From the NCBI RefSeq assembly GCF_014650455.1, contig NZ_BMUZ01000002.1, positions 30,125 to 94,124 on the forward strand: a DNA stretch of 64,000 nucleotides, given 5' to 3'. Under the pieces are notes generated by a model. It made no database searches. It was not told the DNA's origin and worked only from the letters and a program-made list of their open reading frames with translations. Source of the stretch: Streptomyces xanthochromogenes. GTDB lineage: Bacteria > Actinomycetota > Actinomycetes > Streptomycetales > Streptomycetaceae. How positions within the stretch are numbered: position 1 is the first letter of the stretch; each line of letters begins with the position of its first letter. Below, one piece after another: positions 35,754-43,938 of this stretch. The position numbers and the translations under genes are program-made.

Positions 35754-35781
35754 TTGACCTCAAGTTGCCTTGAGGTTGAAT
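35754..35781 (+). promoter_or_regulatory. SoxR-box promoter
   Basis: A perfect 8-bp inverted repeat ACCTCAAG-TTGC-CTTGAGGT (35757-35776) matches the SoxR operator. TTGACC at 35754-35759 could be the -35 element overlapping it, as in MerR-family promoters. The gene start is only 16 nt downstream of the box, so the message would have a very short leader. Confidence 0.88.
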
Positions 35782-35791
35782 CCTTCTGGGC

Positions 35792-36391
35792 ATGGACATC
35801 ACCACGGCCGAACAGGCCGCTCTGAAGGTCACCGTCGTCATCGGCTCCAACCGCGAGGGCCGGTTCGCGCCGGTCGTCGCCGACTGGTTCCTCGCCCGGG
35901 CCCGCGAACACCACGGCCTCGACATCGAGGTGCTCGACCTCGCCGACACCGAACTGCCCACCGCCCTCTCCCGTGACCCGTCTCCCGCCGTGGCGGCCCA
36001 ACTCGCTTTCATCACGCCCAAGTTGGCGGACGCCGACGCGTTCGTCGTGATCACCCCCGAGTACAACCACTCCTTCCCGGCCTCCCTGAAGAACCTGATC
36101 GACTGGCACTTCGTGCAGTGGCAGGCCAAGCCCGTCGGCTTCGTCTCGTACGGCGGGATCTCCGGGGGTCTGCGGGCCGTCGAGCAGTTGCGGCAGGTCT
36201 TCGCCGAGCTGCACGCCGTCACCGTGCGGGACACCGTCAGCTTCCCGCACGTGCACGGCCTGTTCGACGAGGACGGCGAGCACCGCGAACCCTCCCAGGC
36301 GGACGCGGCCGTGAAGAAGATGCTCGACCAGGTGGCGTGGTGGGCGCAGGCTCTGCGCGACGCCAAGGAGGCCCGCCCGTACGCGGGTTGA
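35792..36391 (+). CDS. NADPH-dependent FMN reductase, SoxR-regulated
   Basis: A 199-residue flavodoxin-like reductase. It begins MDITTAEQAALKVTVVIGSN, with FMN phosphate-binding residues in VIGSNREGRFAPVVADWF, the FMN ring-contacting motif ITPEYNHSFPASLKNLIDW and the loop FVSYGGISGGLRAVEQL. This matches NADPH-dependent FMN/quinone reductases of the SsuE/ChrR type. The SoxR box upstream shows redox control: SoxR in Streptomyces responds to redox-active compounds such as actinorhodin, and an FMN reductase (SCO2478) is one of its known targets in S. coelicolor; this looks like that gene. It may use quinone-like or FMN substrates. Confidence 0.93.
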   Translation: MDITTAEQAALKVTVVIGSNREGRFAPVVADWFLARAREHHGLDIEVLDLADTELPTALSRDPSPAVAAQLAFITPKLADADAFVVITPEYNHSFPASLKNLIDWHFVQWQAKPVGFVSYGGISGGLRAVEQLRQVFAELHAVTVRDTVSFPHVHGLFDEDGEHREPSQADAAVKKMLDQVAWWAQALRDAKEARPYAG

Positions 36392-36476
36392 GCACCAGGA
36401 CCGTATGCGGGGGCGGGGCGGCCGGGAGCCTCGCGGCGGGACCCGGCCGTGTGCGACGGCGGGGCGGGCCGGCAAC

Positions 36477-37940
36477 TCACGCGCCGGGCAGGCTCACCAC
36501 CGCGAGCGCGCCGCCGCCCTCCGCGTTGCTCAGCGTCACCCGCGCACCGACGACCTGGGCCTGGCCCAGGGCGATGGTGAGGCCGAGGCCGGTGCCCTGG
36601 CCGCGTTCCTTCGCTCCGGTCACGAAGCGCCGGGGGCCGTCCTGCAGGAGGCGTTCGGGAAAGCCCGGCCCGTGGTCGCGGACGCGGACCGAGGTGCCGT
36701 CCACCGTCACCTCGACCGGCTCGGCGCCGTGCCGCCGCGCGTTGGCGATGAGGTTGGCGACGATCCGCTCCAGACGGCGGGCGTCGGTGCGCACGAGCGC
36801 CTCGGTCCCGTAGGTCTCGTCGCTCTCGTCGTTCCCGTTGGTCCTGCCGGTCCTGCCGGTCCCGTTGGTCCCGTTGGTCCTGGTTCCGTTGGCCCTGTCG
36901 GTCCCGGCGGTTCCGTCGGCCCTGTCGGTCCCGCTGGTCCCGTCGGGGTCCGGCCCGCGGGAGGCCTCGCTTCGGCCCAACTCCACCGCCAGACCGCAGC
37001 GTTGGAGGATCTTTTCCACGGTGCGGTCCAGCGGGAGGACCTCCAGATGGGGCTCCTCGGCATTCGCGTCGAGCCGGGCGACCTCCAGGAGGTCCTCGGT
37101 CAGGGTGCGCAGGGCCGCGACCCGGTCCCGTACGAGCTCGGTCGGGCGGCTCGGCGGGAGCAGTTCGGCGGCCGTGTGCAGGCCGGTCAGTGGGGTGCGC
37201 AGCTCGTGCGCCACGTCCGCGGTGAAACGCTGCTCGGCCTCCAGACGGCTCTGCAGCGAGGCCGCCATCGTGTCGACGGCGCAGGCCAGTTCGGCGACCT
37301 CGTCCTGGCGCCCGGCCGGGGTCCGGCCGATCCTGGCGTCGAGGTCGCCCAGGCTGATCCGGCGTGCGGTGGCCGCGGCGGTCCGCAGCTGGCGGCTCAG
37401 TCTGCTGGCGATTCCGGCGCCGCCGAGCGCCGCGAGCCCGACGACTACGGCGCCCCAGGCCACCAAGTGGCCGTCCAACTCGTGGAGTTGGTCCACCGCC
37501 GTGTTCAGCGGGCGGCGTACCGAGAGGACCCGGTCGCCGACGGGCCGCGCGGCCCACACGGCCGGATCCGGGCCGCTCAGGTCCAGATAGGTGCTGCGCC
37601 TGCCGTCCTTGGCGGACTTCCGCAGGGGCTCGGGAAGCGCGGGGTGGTCGAGCGCGGCCTCCGTGCCGTCGTGGTCCACCTGCCCGGTCAGCTCGTACAG
37701 CTGCCGTACGCGGATGAGCTGGGAGGTCGCGGACTCCCGGGCGTTCGAGGCGATCTGGGCGGCCCGGGACTGGTGGATGAGCAGACCGATGGCGACGGCC
37801 ACCAGGGCGCAGCCGGCCGCGAGCAGCACGGCGATCTTGACCCGCAGGCTCAGCCCCCGGCTCAGCCCGCCGGCCCGTGCGCACAGGGCTCCCGCCCGAC
37901 GGCCGAGGGCGGCGGTTCGGCGGCTTAGGGCGCTGGTCAC
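36477..37940 (-). CDS. orphan OmpR-type sensor histidine kinase with repeat-rich linker
   Basis: A 487-residue kinase starting at GTG 37940, coupled to the lipoprotein stop. It has a first helix ([21 protein letters not shown]), an extracytoplasmic part to about residue 160, a second helix ([16 protein letters not shown]), a HAMP domain and the HisKA domain with His245 in [12 protein letters not shown] low-complexity Thr/Gly/Asn/Arg linker, about 50 residues, interrupts the kinase before [16 protein letters not shown] (N-box), DHGPGFP and GTGLGLTIA. Its DNA is a 9-bp minisatellite. No response regulator lies next to it, so it is an orphan; the adjacent lipoprotein may modulate it. Confidence 0.9.
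   Translation of the reverse strand: MTSALSRRTAALGRRAGALCARAGGLSRGLSLRVKIAVLLAAGCALVAVAIGLLIHQSRAAQIASNARESATSQLIRVRQLYELTGQVDHDGTEAALDHPALPEPLRKSAKDGRRSTYLDLSGPDPAVWAARPVGDRVLSVRRPLNTAVDQLHELDGHLVAWGAVVVGLAALGGAGIASRLSRQLRTAAATARRISLGDLDARIGRTPAGRQDEVAELACAVDTMAASLQSRLEAEQRFTADVAHELRTPLTGLHTAAELLPPSRPTELVRDRVAALRTLTEDLLEVARLDANAEEPHLEVLPLDRTVEKILQRCGLAVELGRSEASRGPDPDGTSGTDRADGTAGTDRANGTRTNGTNGTGRTGRTNGNDESDETYGTEALVRTDARRLERIVANLIANARRHGAEPVEVTVDGTSVRVRDHGPGFPERLLQDGPRRFVTGAKERGQGTGLGLTIALGQAQVVGARVTLSNAEGGGALAVVSLPGA
36835..36950. repeat. in-gene 9-bp minisatellite of the kinase linker
   Basis: Variants of GGTCCCGTT and GGTCCTGCC repeat about a dozen times with a 9-bp period, in frame with the kinase gene. 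The product is a Thr/Gly/Asn/Arg linker. Copy number probably varies between strains. Confidence 0.7.
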
Positions 37941-38677
37941 GAGGTGCCCCCGGCCCCGTCCGCGGGCCCGGGCGTGCCCCGGGAACCCGGTGCGCCCGCC
38001 CGGCCCCGAGCCCCGGGAGCGGTGTCCTTGTACGTCTTGTCGTCCCGTACCGGGGACAGCCGGACCCCGTCCCAGCGGTAGCGGACGACCTGTTCGGCGC
38101 CGTCGACCGCGGCGCCACGCGTCACGAGGTCGGTGCCGACGGCCTCCACCGCGAGCCGGCTGCCCGTCGTGTAGAGGATCGGGACGATCCGGCCGTCGCG
38201 GACCGAGTAGACGATGACCGCCGTGCGGCGGTTCTCCAGATCCGCCGCGATGATCATCTCGGGCGGGCCGCCGTCGCCGGTCAGGTCGTGGAAGGCCGGC
38301 GGCCGGATGCCCGCCTTGCCGGGGCCGTGGATCAGGGGGAGCCGGGTGAGCGGCCTGCCGCGCGGGTCGGCCTTCAGCACCGCCATCGGGTCCACGCCGC
38401 GCAGCCCGTCCTTCGGCACCTTCGGCGCACGGTCGAGCGGGGCCGGCGCCTCGCCGCGGCCGGACGCCGTCACGCCCTCGCGCCGCGATTCGCTCGTGTA
38501 CCAGGCGGGCCACAGCTCCTCGGGGCCGGGCTGGAGGGCGACGGGGGAAGCGCGGTCGCCCTCCACCAGGCCCGAGCGCTCGCCGCACCCGGAAATGGCG
38601 AGTACCACCGCGGCGATGCCGAGGGCGGCGATGGCCGCGAGGGCTGTGGCGCGGACCGTCCTGAAGGTCTGGATCAT
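37937..38677 (-). CDS. lipoprotein coupled to the orphan kinase
   Basis: About 246 residues starting MIQTFRTVRATALAA at 38677, with an in-frame earlier start possible. The signal helix ends in LAISGC, a lipobox with the anchoring Cys, so it should sit on the outer face of the membrane. The mature part has a DLTGDGGPPEMIIAADL segment, resembling FG-GAP or beta-propeller blades, and the C-terminus is a Gly/Ala/Pro/Arg tail (PGARGRAGAPGSRGTPG). Its GTGA overlap with the kinase gene resembles the CseA lipoprotein beside CseC, although no sigma factor or regulator accompanies it here. A role in tuning the sensor is inferred. Confidence 0.85.
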   Translation of the reverse strand: MIQTFRTVRATALAAIAALGIAAVVLAISGCGERSGLVEGDRASPVALQPGPEELWPAWYTSESRREGVTASGRGEAPAPLDRAPKVPKDGLRGVDPMAVLKADPRGRPLTRLPLIHGPGKAGIRPPAFHDLTGDGGPPEMIIAADLENRRTAVIVYSVRDGRIVPILYTTGSRLAVEAVGTDLVTRGAAVDGAEQVVRYRWDGVRLSPVRDDKTYKDTAPGARGRAGAPGSRGTPGPADGAGGTS

Positions 38678-38878
38678 GGTGGGTGCCGGGGTCGGGGAGG
38701 GCGGCGGGGACATCGGCCGCGGCCTTCGACACTAGGAGCGGACCATCACGGAATTCGGGACAACGGGTAACAGCCGTGCGTACGCTCCCCACCGGCCGGC
38801 GGGTTCGGGACGTAGGACCCTGCCGGACGGCACCGTACATCCCGGCCGCACCCGGCCGGATCACCGAGGGAGGACGCC

Positions 38879-39208
38879 GTGGCATCGGCCGAAACGCTGA
38901 CCGTGCAGACCACGACCGACAGCGCCGAGAAGGCGACGGCGCTCGCCCGCGGCGCCGTGGAGGCCCGGCTGGCGGCGTGCGCGCAGATCGCGGGGCCGGT
39001 CACGTCCGTCTACCACTGGGCGGGTGGCATCGAGACCACGCAGGAGTGGCAGGTGCTCTTCAAGACCACCGCCGCCCGCTACCAGGCGCTCGAACGCCAT
39101 CTGCTGTCCGCGCACGACTACGAGACCCCCGAGATCATCGCGACCGCGGTGGTGGCCGGGAGCCCCGCGTACCTGTCCTGGATCACGGCGGAGACGGTCG
39201 CCCGGTGA
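38879..39208 (+). CDS. cutA: CutA1-family divalent-cation tolerance protein
   Basis: A 109-residue protein from GTG 38879, with GAGGGAGG upstream. It has the trimeric ferredoxin-like fold of CutA1: TVQTTTDSAEKATALARG, LAACAQIAGPVTSVYHWAGG and ETTQEWQVLFKTT, ending with YETPEIIATAVVAGSPAYLSW. The family was linked to copper tolerance in Escherichia coli; the biochemical role is still unclear. It is cytoplasmic. Its stop overlaps the start of the next gene (GTGA). Confidence 0.95.
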   Translation: MASAETLTVQTTTDSAEKATALARGAVEARLAACAQIAGPVTSVYHWAGGIETTQEWQVLFKTTAARYQALERHLLSAHDYETPEIIATAVVAGSPAYLSWITAETVAR

Positions 39209-39660
39209 CCGGCGCCGAGCCCCCGCTCCCCCTCTTCGTCTACGGCACGCTGCGCCCCGGCGAGCGCTACCACCGGCGTTTCCTGGACGGCCGTACGCGC
39301 TCGGACCGGCCCGCGCTGCTCACCGGCGCGCTGCTGTACGACGGCCCCGGCTACCCGTACGCCCTACCCGGCGACGGCACGATCACCGGCACCCTCATCG
39401 AGCTCGAACCCGCCGACCACCCCCAACTCCTGGCCGCACTGGACGAGTTGGAGGAGTACGTCGGGCCCGGCCATCCCCGCAACCTCTACGACCGGCTGGT
39501 GCGCGAGGCACTCGTCGAGGGTCGGCCGGTACGGTCCTGGGTCTACCTCGCGGCCCCCCGCCTGGCCCGCGAACTGCTCGCGAGCGGCACCCCGATCCCG
39601 GGCGGAGACTGGCTGACCCGGCCGTCCCGGCCCGCTCCACCGGTACCGCGCACGCCGTGA
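39205..39660 (+). CDS. gamma-glutamylcyclotransferase-like (AIG2) protein
   Basis: A 151-residue protein translationally coupled to cutA. It carries the family start LFVYGTLRPGERYHRRFL, the loop LLYDGPGYPYALPGDG and the catalytic-type Glu in LDELEEYVG, then RSWVYLAAP. Members form 5-oxoproline from gamma-glutamyl amines or remain uncharacterised. The C-terminus has a Pro-rich tail. The substrate is unknown. Confidence 0.9.
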   Translation: MTGAEPPLPLFVYGTLRPGERYHRRFLDGRTRSDRPALLTGALLYDGPGYPYALPGDGTITGTLIELEPADHPQLLAALDELEEYVGPGHPRNLYDRLVREALVEGRPVRSWVYLAAPRLARELLASGTPIPGGDWLTRPSRPAPPVPRTP

Positions 39661-39686
39661 GACGGGCCGACCGGGCCGTTCCGGCC

Positions 39687-40373
39687 TCATCCGGCGGCCG
39701 CGAGCGCCCGGGCGACCCCGGGCTCCTTCGGGCCGAGGAAGGTGGGGTCCGGCCGGAACACGGCGTCCAGCAGGGCCTTGCCCGCCGCGAAGATCTCGCG
39801 GGTGCCGCCGTAGTACCAGGTCACATCGTGCGGGGCGTCGACGCCGACGCCGTAGGAGCGCACGCCCGCGGCCTCGCACAGGGCCACCGCACGCCGGATG
39901 TGGAAGCCCTGGCTGACCAGGACGGCCCGGTCGACGCCGAAGACCTTCCTGGCCCGAGCGCACGAGTCCCATGTGTCGAAGCCCGCGAAATCGCTGACCA
40001 CGCTCTTGTCCGGTACGCCGTGCCGGACGAGGTAGCCGCGCATCGCGTCGGGCTCGTCGTAGGTGGGGCGGCTGTTGTCGCCGGTGACCAGGACCGCCTT
40101 GACCTTGCCCGCCCGGTACAGCCGCACGGCCGCGTCCAGGCGGTCGGCGAGATAGGGGGAGGGCTGCCCGTCGCGCAGACCGGCCCCGAACACCACCGCG
40201 ACCCCGGTGGCGGGGGCGTCGGCCACCGTGCCGATGCGGCCGCCCGTGCTGGTGTACAGCCAGGTGGCGGGGGCGAGTGCGAGCACACACCCGGCGACGA
40301 GGCCCTGCACCAGGCGCCGTCGGCCCGCGCGGGTGCGCGGCGGACGCGGTCGCTTCCATCGGATGCGTTGCAC
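39687..40373 (-). CDS. SanA/YdcF-like DUF218 membrane protein
   Basis: A 228-residue protein. A basic N-terminus (MQRIRWKRPRPPRTRAGRRR) precedes one membrane anchor (LVQGLVAGCVLALAPATWLY). The rest is the DUF218 domain, with VAVVFGAGLRDGQPSPYLADRLDAAV, VLVTGDNSRPTYDEP, DFAGFDTWDSCARA and VLVSQGFHIRRAVALCEAAG. Escherichia coli SanA is linked to vancomycin resistance and envelope permeability, and related proteins are thought to act on the envelope. The reaction is unknown. Start ATG 40373 is clear. Confidence 0.9.
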   Translation of the reverse strand: MQRIRWKRPRPPRTRAGRRRLVQGLVAGCVLALAPATWLYTSTGGRIGTVADAPATGVAVVFGAGLRDGQPSPYLADRLDAAVRLYRAGKVKAVLVTGDNSRPTYDEPDAMRGYLVRHGVPDKSVVSDFAGFDTWDSCARARKVFGVDRAVLVSQGFHIRRAVALCEAAGVRSYGVGVDAPHDVTWYYGGTREIFAAGKALLDAVFRPDPTFLGPKEPGVARALAAAG

Positions 40374-40487
40374 GTGTTCCCCCGGTGATCTCGGTCGGTG
40401 TACGACGGGAGGGACGCGGGGGCCCGCGCGCCGGTTCGCCGGCCGGCATCCGCGGACGACTCCGTGACACGGCCGACCGGCCCCGGC

Positions 40488-41156
40488 TCAGGTCCTGTTC
40501 GGAGTGAGGTACTCGACCGCCAGGGTCCGCACCTGCTCGGCCAGGGCGCGCTGGGCCGGTTCCGCGCGGGCCGCCGCGTCCGCGAGCCGGGTGATGTCGG
40601 CCGGCCGGCCGCCGGTGGGGGAGGCCTGCGCGCCGACCCGGGCGAAGCCGCGTTCCAGCAGGCCGCGCGCGGTGTCGGGGCGCTCCCGCAGGACGGCCTT
40701 GACCGCGGCCACGCCGTTGGCGAGGGCGCTCGCGGCGGGCGACCAGTCGGGGTCGGGGGCCGCCGCGCGCCACGGGCCCGGGGTGCCGGAGCCCGCCGCC
40801 GACGCGGCCCGCACGTCCAGGTCGAGCCGCCAGAACAGGGGCAGCCCCACGAAGGAGGCGAAGAACAGCCTGCGGTCGGGCGAGCCCCGGAACTCAGGAT
40901 CGACCCGCAACGAGGCGAGCGGCCGGACCCCGCCCAGAATCCCCGGCACCCGCCCCGACGCCGCGCCGAACTCCGCGTCCGGCACGGTCCAGGCCACGTC
41001 GATGTCGCTGTACGCATCCGCGGTCCCCCGTGCCAGCGAGCCGCGCAGAGCGGCGTCCGAACCGGGTGCGCCGGCGCGGAGCGCGCCGAGAACCGCGTCC
41101 GCGAACGCGCCACGGACCACGGGATTCAGGCCATCCAGGCCATCCAGGGCATCCAC
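40488..41156 (-). CDS. nucleotidyltransferase-domain protein
   Basis: About 222 residues from GTG 41156; the start is uncertain because the upstream stretch is repetitive (CATCCAGGC repeats). The N-terminal part has the nucleotidyltransferase signature ALRGSLARGTADAYSDIDVAW, with the GS motif followed by the DxD acidic pair. Downstream residues fit the aminoglycoside nucleotidyltransferase-like or MNT-type fold (FASFVGLPLFWRLDLDVRA with a further acidic residue). It might transfer a nucleotide to a small molecule or a tRNA/protein target. No HEPN partner is adjacent, so a toxin-antitoxin role is not supported. The substrate is unknown. Confidence 0.8.
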   Translation of the reverse strand: MDALDGLDGLNPVVRGAFADAVLGALRAGAPGSDAALRGSLARGTADAYSDIDVAWTVPDAEFGAASGRVPGILGGVRPLASLRVDPEFRGSPDRRLFFASFVGLPLFWRLDLDVRAASAAGSGTPGPWRAAAPDPDWSPAASALANGVAAVKAVLRERPDTARGLLERGFARVGAQASPTGGRPADITRLADAAARAEPAQRALAEQVRTLAVEYLTPNRT

Positions 41157-41302
41157 GGGCTGCCTCCACCGGGAGTGAGGGAACGTCGCATCGCCCCCGG
41201 AGTCTCCCGCACCCCCGGCGGACCCGGTGCCGGAATCCGCCCTTCCCCGGCGCGCCCGGTGTCGAAATCCGGCCATCCCCGTCGGCGGCGGCCCGCACCC
41301 GG

Positions 41303-41334
41303 CCCGTGAGCCCGTGAGCCCGTGAGCCCGTGAG
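41303..41334. repeat. 8-bp tandem repeat CCCGTGAG
   Basis: CCCGTGAG repeats four times (last copy diverged) between the nucleotidyltransferase-like and chelatase genes. The rest of 41157-41407 has no supported gene. Confidence 0.75.
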
Positions 41335-41407
41335 TCAGTGAGTCCGTGGAAATCACCCGTCACCCCCGCGCAACGCCGCGGCAACGCACGCCCGCCAGTA
41401 TCGGTTC

Positions 41408-42490
41408 ATGACGGAGCCGGAACCGAGCAACTCCCCTTCGCCGCGCCGGGCGCCCCAGTACAGCGCGCCTCCCGCGCCTCCCGCGTTGTCCGCGTCAGCC
41501 GCGTTGTCCGCGTCAGCCGCGCCGTCCGCGTCACCCGCGTTGTCCGCGCCTCCCGCGCCTCCCGCGCCGTCCGCGTCAGCCGCGCCGTCCGCGCCGGAGT
41601 ACCCCCTTCCGCTCGACAGCACCGCGCAGCTCGTCACCCGCATCACGGTCCAACTGAGCAGTCAGCTCAGCCGCGTACGACTGGACGGAACCCGCACCCC
41701 CATGACGCCCGCCGCCCGCCCCGCCCTCGTCGCCGTCGCGCACGGGAGTCGCGACCCCGGCGCGCTGCGGACGGTCACCGCGCTCCTTGAGCGGGTGCGC
41801 GAGCTGCGGCCGGGACTCGACGTGCGGCTCGGGCACATCGAAATCGACCGGCCGCCCCTGGCCGACACCCTCGCCGGACTGTGCGGGGAAGCCGTCCTCG
41901 TACCGCTGCTCCTGGGCCGTGGGCAGCACGTCAAGCACGACATCCCCCGCACCCTCGCCACGGCGGGCCGGCATCTGCGGGCCCGCGTCGCGGCCCCGCT
42001 CGGCCCGCATCCGCTGCTCGTCGAGGCGCTGTACGGGCGGCTCGTCGAAGCGGGCTGGCAGCTCGACGCCCGCAGCGTGCGCGGCACCGGAGTCGTCCTC
42101 GCGGCGGCCGGTTCGCGCGATCCGGACTCGGCCGCCGACACCCGCCGTACCGCGCGTCTGCTCGGCGAGCGGCTCGGCGGGGTCCCGGTGCTCCCCGCCT
42201 ACGCCAGTGCCGCCTCGCCCACCGTGCCCGAGGCGCTGCGCGCGCTCGCCGCACGCGGCAGGCACCGGATCGCGATCGCCTCGTACTTCACCGCCCCGGG
42301 ACGTTTCGCGGCCCGGAGCGCGGCCGGGGCGCCGTGGATCGCCTCCGCGCCCCTGGGCGCGCATCCGGCCCTGGCCCGGCTCGTACTGCACCGCTACGAA
42401 GAGGCGTTGACGCATCCGTGGGCAGGGACGGGCGAGGCCGCGCCGACCCCCGCGGACCAGGCCGTGACCTCCGCCCTCGTCCCGGCCTGA
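41408..42490 (+). CDS. CbiX-type sirohydrochlorin chelatase-like protein
   Basis: A 360-residue protein. Residues 1-65 are a low-complexity Ala/Ser/Pro stretch. The core has the family starts [21 protein letters not shown] and [24 protein letters not shown], so two chelatase half-domains are present. The active-site His of the first half is in AHGSRD, and [17 protein letters not shown] holds the second His. In the second half [15 protein letters not shown] residues occur. It should insert Co or Fe into sirohydrochlorin; siroheme is needed by NirB, encoded 15 kb away. The first repeat-rich 60 codons are from a DNA minisatellite (41468-41600). Confidence 0.9.
   Translation: MTEPEPSNSPSPRRAPQYSAPPAPPALSASAALSASAAPSASPALSAPPAPPAPSASAAPSAPEYPLPLDSTAQLVTRITVQLSSQLSRVRLDGTRTPMTPAARPALVAVAHGSRDPGALRTVTALLERVRELRPGLDVRLGHIEIDRPPLADTLAGLCGEAVLVPLLLGRGQHVKHDIPRTLATAGRHLRARVAAPLGPHPLLVEALYGRLVEAGWQLDARSVRGTGVVLAAAGSRDPDSAADTRRTARLLGERLGGVPVLPAYASAASPTVPEALRALAARGRHRIAIASYFTAPGRFAARSAAGAPWIASAPLGAHPALARLVLHRYEEALTHPWAGTGEAAPTPADQAVTSALVPA
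41468..41600. repeat. in-gene minisatellite of the chelatase N-terminus
   Basis: CCGCGTTGTCCGCGTCAG and close variants repeat with 9- to 18-bp periods. The translated product is an Ala/Ser/Pro linker. Length variation between strains is likely. Confidence 0.65.
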
Positions 42491-42548
42491 GACGATCCTC
42501 GACCCACCCCTGAGCCCACTTGTCGGTGACTCCGTTTACTGTCGGTGC

Positions 42549-43829
42549 ATGGAGTTCTACGCCGAGGCCGACACAGAACGCTGGGCCGCCGAGCCCGACA
42601 AGCGGCCCGGCCGCACCGCCTTCCAGCGCGACCGGGCACGCGTGCTGCACTCGGGGGCGCTGCGCCGCCTGTCCGGCAAGACGCAGGTGGTCACGCCGGG
42701 CTCGCGGAGCCAGGCCTGGGACGCCAGCCCCCGCACCCGGCTCACGCACTCCCTGGAGTGCGCCCAGGTCGGCCGTGAGCTGGGCGCGGCCCTCGGCTGC
42801 GACCCCGACCTCGTCGAAGCGGCCTGCCTCGCCCACGACATGGGCCACCCGCCGTTCGGCCACAACGGCGAACAGGCACTCAACGACTTCGCGAAGGACA
42901 TCGGGGGCTTCGAGGGCAACGCCCAGTCGCTGCGCCTGCTGACCCGGCTCGAACCGAAGCGGTTCGTACGGTCGTCGGGGACCGGGGAGCCCGTCAGCGT
43001 CGGCCTCAACCTGACCCGGGCCGCCCTCGACGCCGCCACCAAGTACCCCTGGGCGCGCGGCGGCCATCCCACCGACCCGGCGTCGGTGAAGTTCGGTGTG
43101 TACGAGGACGACCTGCCGGTCTTCGCCTGGGTCAGGGAGGGCGCCACCCCCTACCGCAAGTGCTTCGAGGCCCAGGTCATGGACTGGTCGGACGACGTGG
43201 CGTACTCGGTCCACGACTTCGAGGACGGCCTGCACGCCGGGCACATCGACCCGGGCGCCCTGGTCTCCGCATTCGAGCGGGCCGACATCTGGCGCGTCGC
43301 CATCGGGCGGTACGTGCCGGACGACACCGATCCGCAGGAGCTGACCGAGGCCCTGGAGCGGCTCATCGCACAGGACTGGTGGCCGCACGGCTACGACGGT
43401 TCGGCCGTCTCGCAGGCCCGCCTCAAGGACGCCACCAGCCAGCTCATCGGCCGCTTCTGTCTGGCCGCCGAGAGCGCCACGCGCGCCGCGTTCGGCACCG
43501 GGCACCTGACGCGCTACGGCGCGGAGCTGGTCGTGCCGCGTGCGGCCCGCAACGAATGCGCCGTGCTGAAGGCGGTGGCCGACCGCTATGTGATGCAGCG
43601 TGACGAGCAGGAGCGGCTCCGCGCCGACCAGCGCGTGGTGCTCGCCGAGCTCGCCGACGCGCTCACCGCCCGGGCCCCCGCCGAGGGGCTCGACCCGCAG
43701 TTCCGGGCGCTGTACGACGAGGCGGACGACGACCGTACGAGGAAGCGTGTGATCGTCGATCAGATCGCCTCGCTCACCGACGCGGCGGCCCGCTCGCTGC
43801 ACTCCAGACTCACCGTGCACCACCGGTAA
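42549..43829 (+). CDS. dgt: deoxyguanosinetriphosphate triphosphohydrolase
   Basis: A 426-residue HD-domain dNTPase that removes triphosphate from dGTP or related dNTPs. Key sites are [18 protein letters not shown], the HD pair in [18 protein letters not shown] and [16 protein letters not shown] with the further metal ligand. The ATG at 42549 follows directly upstream. Length matches the dgt family. It lies just downstream of the chelatase gene on the same strand and upstream of a redox flavoprotein and dnaG. Confidence 0.95.
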   Translation: MEFYAEADTERWAAEPDKRPGRTAFQRDRARVLHSGALRRLSGKTQVVTPGSRSQAWDASPRTRLTHSLECAQVGRELGAALGCDPDLVEAACLAHDMGHPPFGHNGEQALNDFAKDIGGFEGNAQSLRLLTRLEPKRFVRSSGTGEPVSVGLNLTRAALDAATKYPWARGGHPTDPASVKFGVYEDDLPVFAWVREGATPYRKCFEAQVMDWSDDVAYSVHDFEDGLHAGHIDPGALVSAFERADIWRVAIGRYVPDDTDPQELTEALERLIAQDWWPHGYDGSAVSQARLKDATSQLIGRFCLAAESATRAAFGTGHLTRYGAELVVPRAARNECAVLKAVADRYVMQRDEQERLRADQRVVLAELADALTARAPAEGLDPQFRALYDEADDDRTRKRVIVDQIASLTDAAARSLHSRLTVHHR

Positions 43830-43845
43830 TCCCGGCCGCCCGCGT

Positions 43846-43893
43846 GTCCCGACGGAGCGAGCCCTCTTCCCCCATCACGCTCCGTGCGGGACG
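43846..43893. terminator. hairpin after dgt
   Basis: GTCCCGACGGAGCG (43846-43859) pairs with CGCTCCGTGCGGGAC (43879-43893) with one bulged base and a 19-nt loop. It may terminate dgt or structure the leader of the next gene. Confidence 0.5.
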
Positions 43894-43938
43894 CTCGCAG
43901 TTGGCGGCGCCGCGCAGCAAGCACCGAGGAGGCATCAA

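Noticed and set aside
40488..41156. MNT-HEPN toxin-antitoxin module
   Set aside because: The nucleotidyltransferase domain is present but no HEPN partner gene lies beside it.
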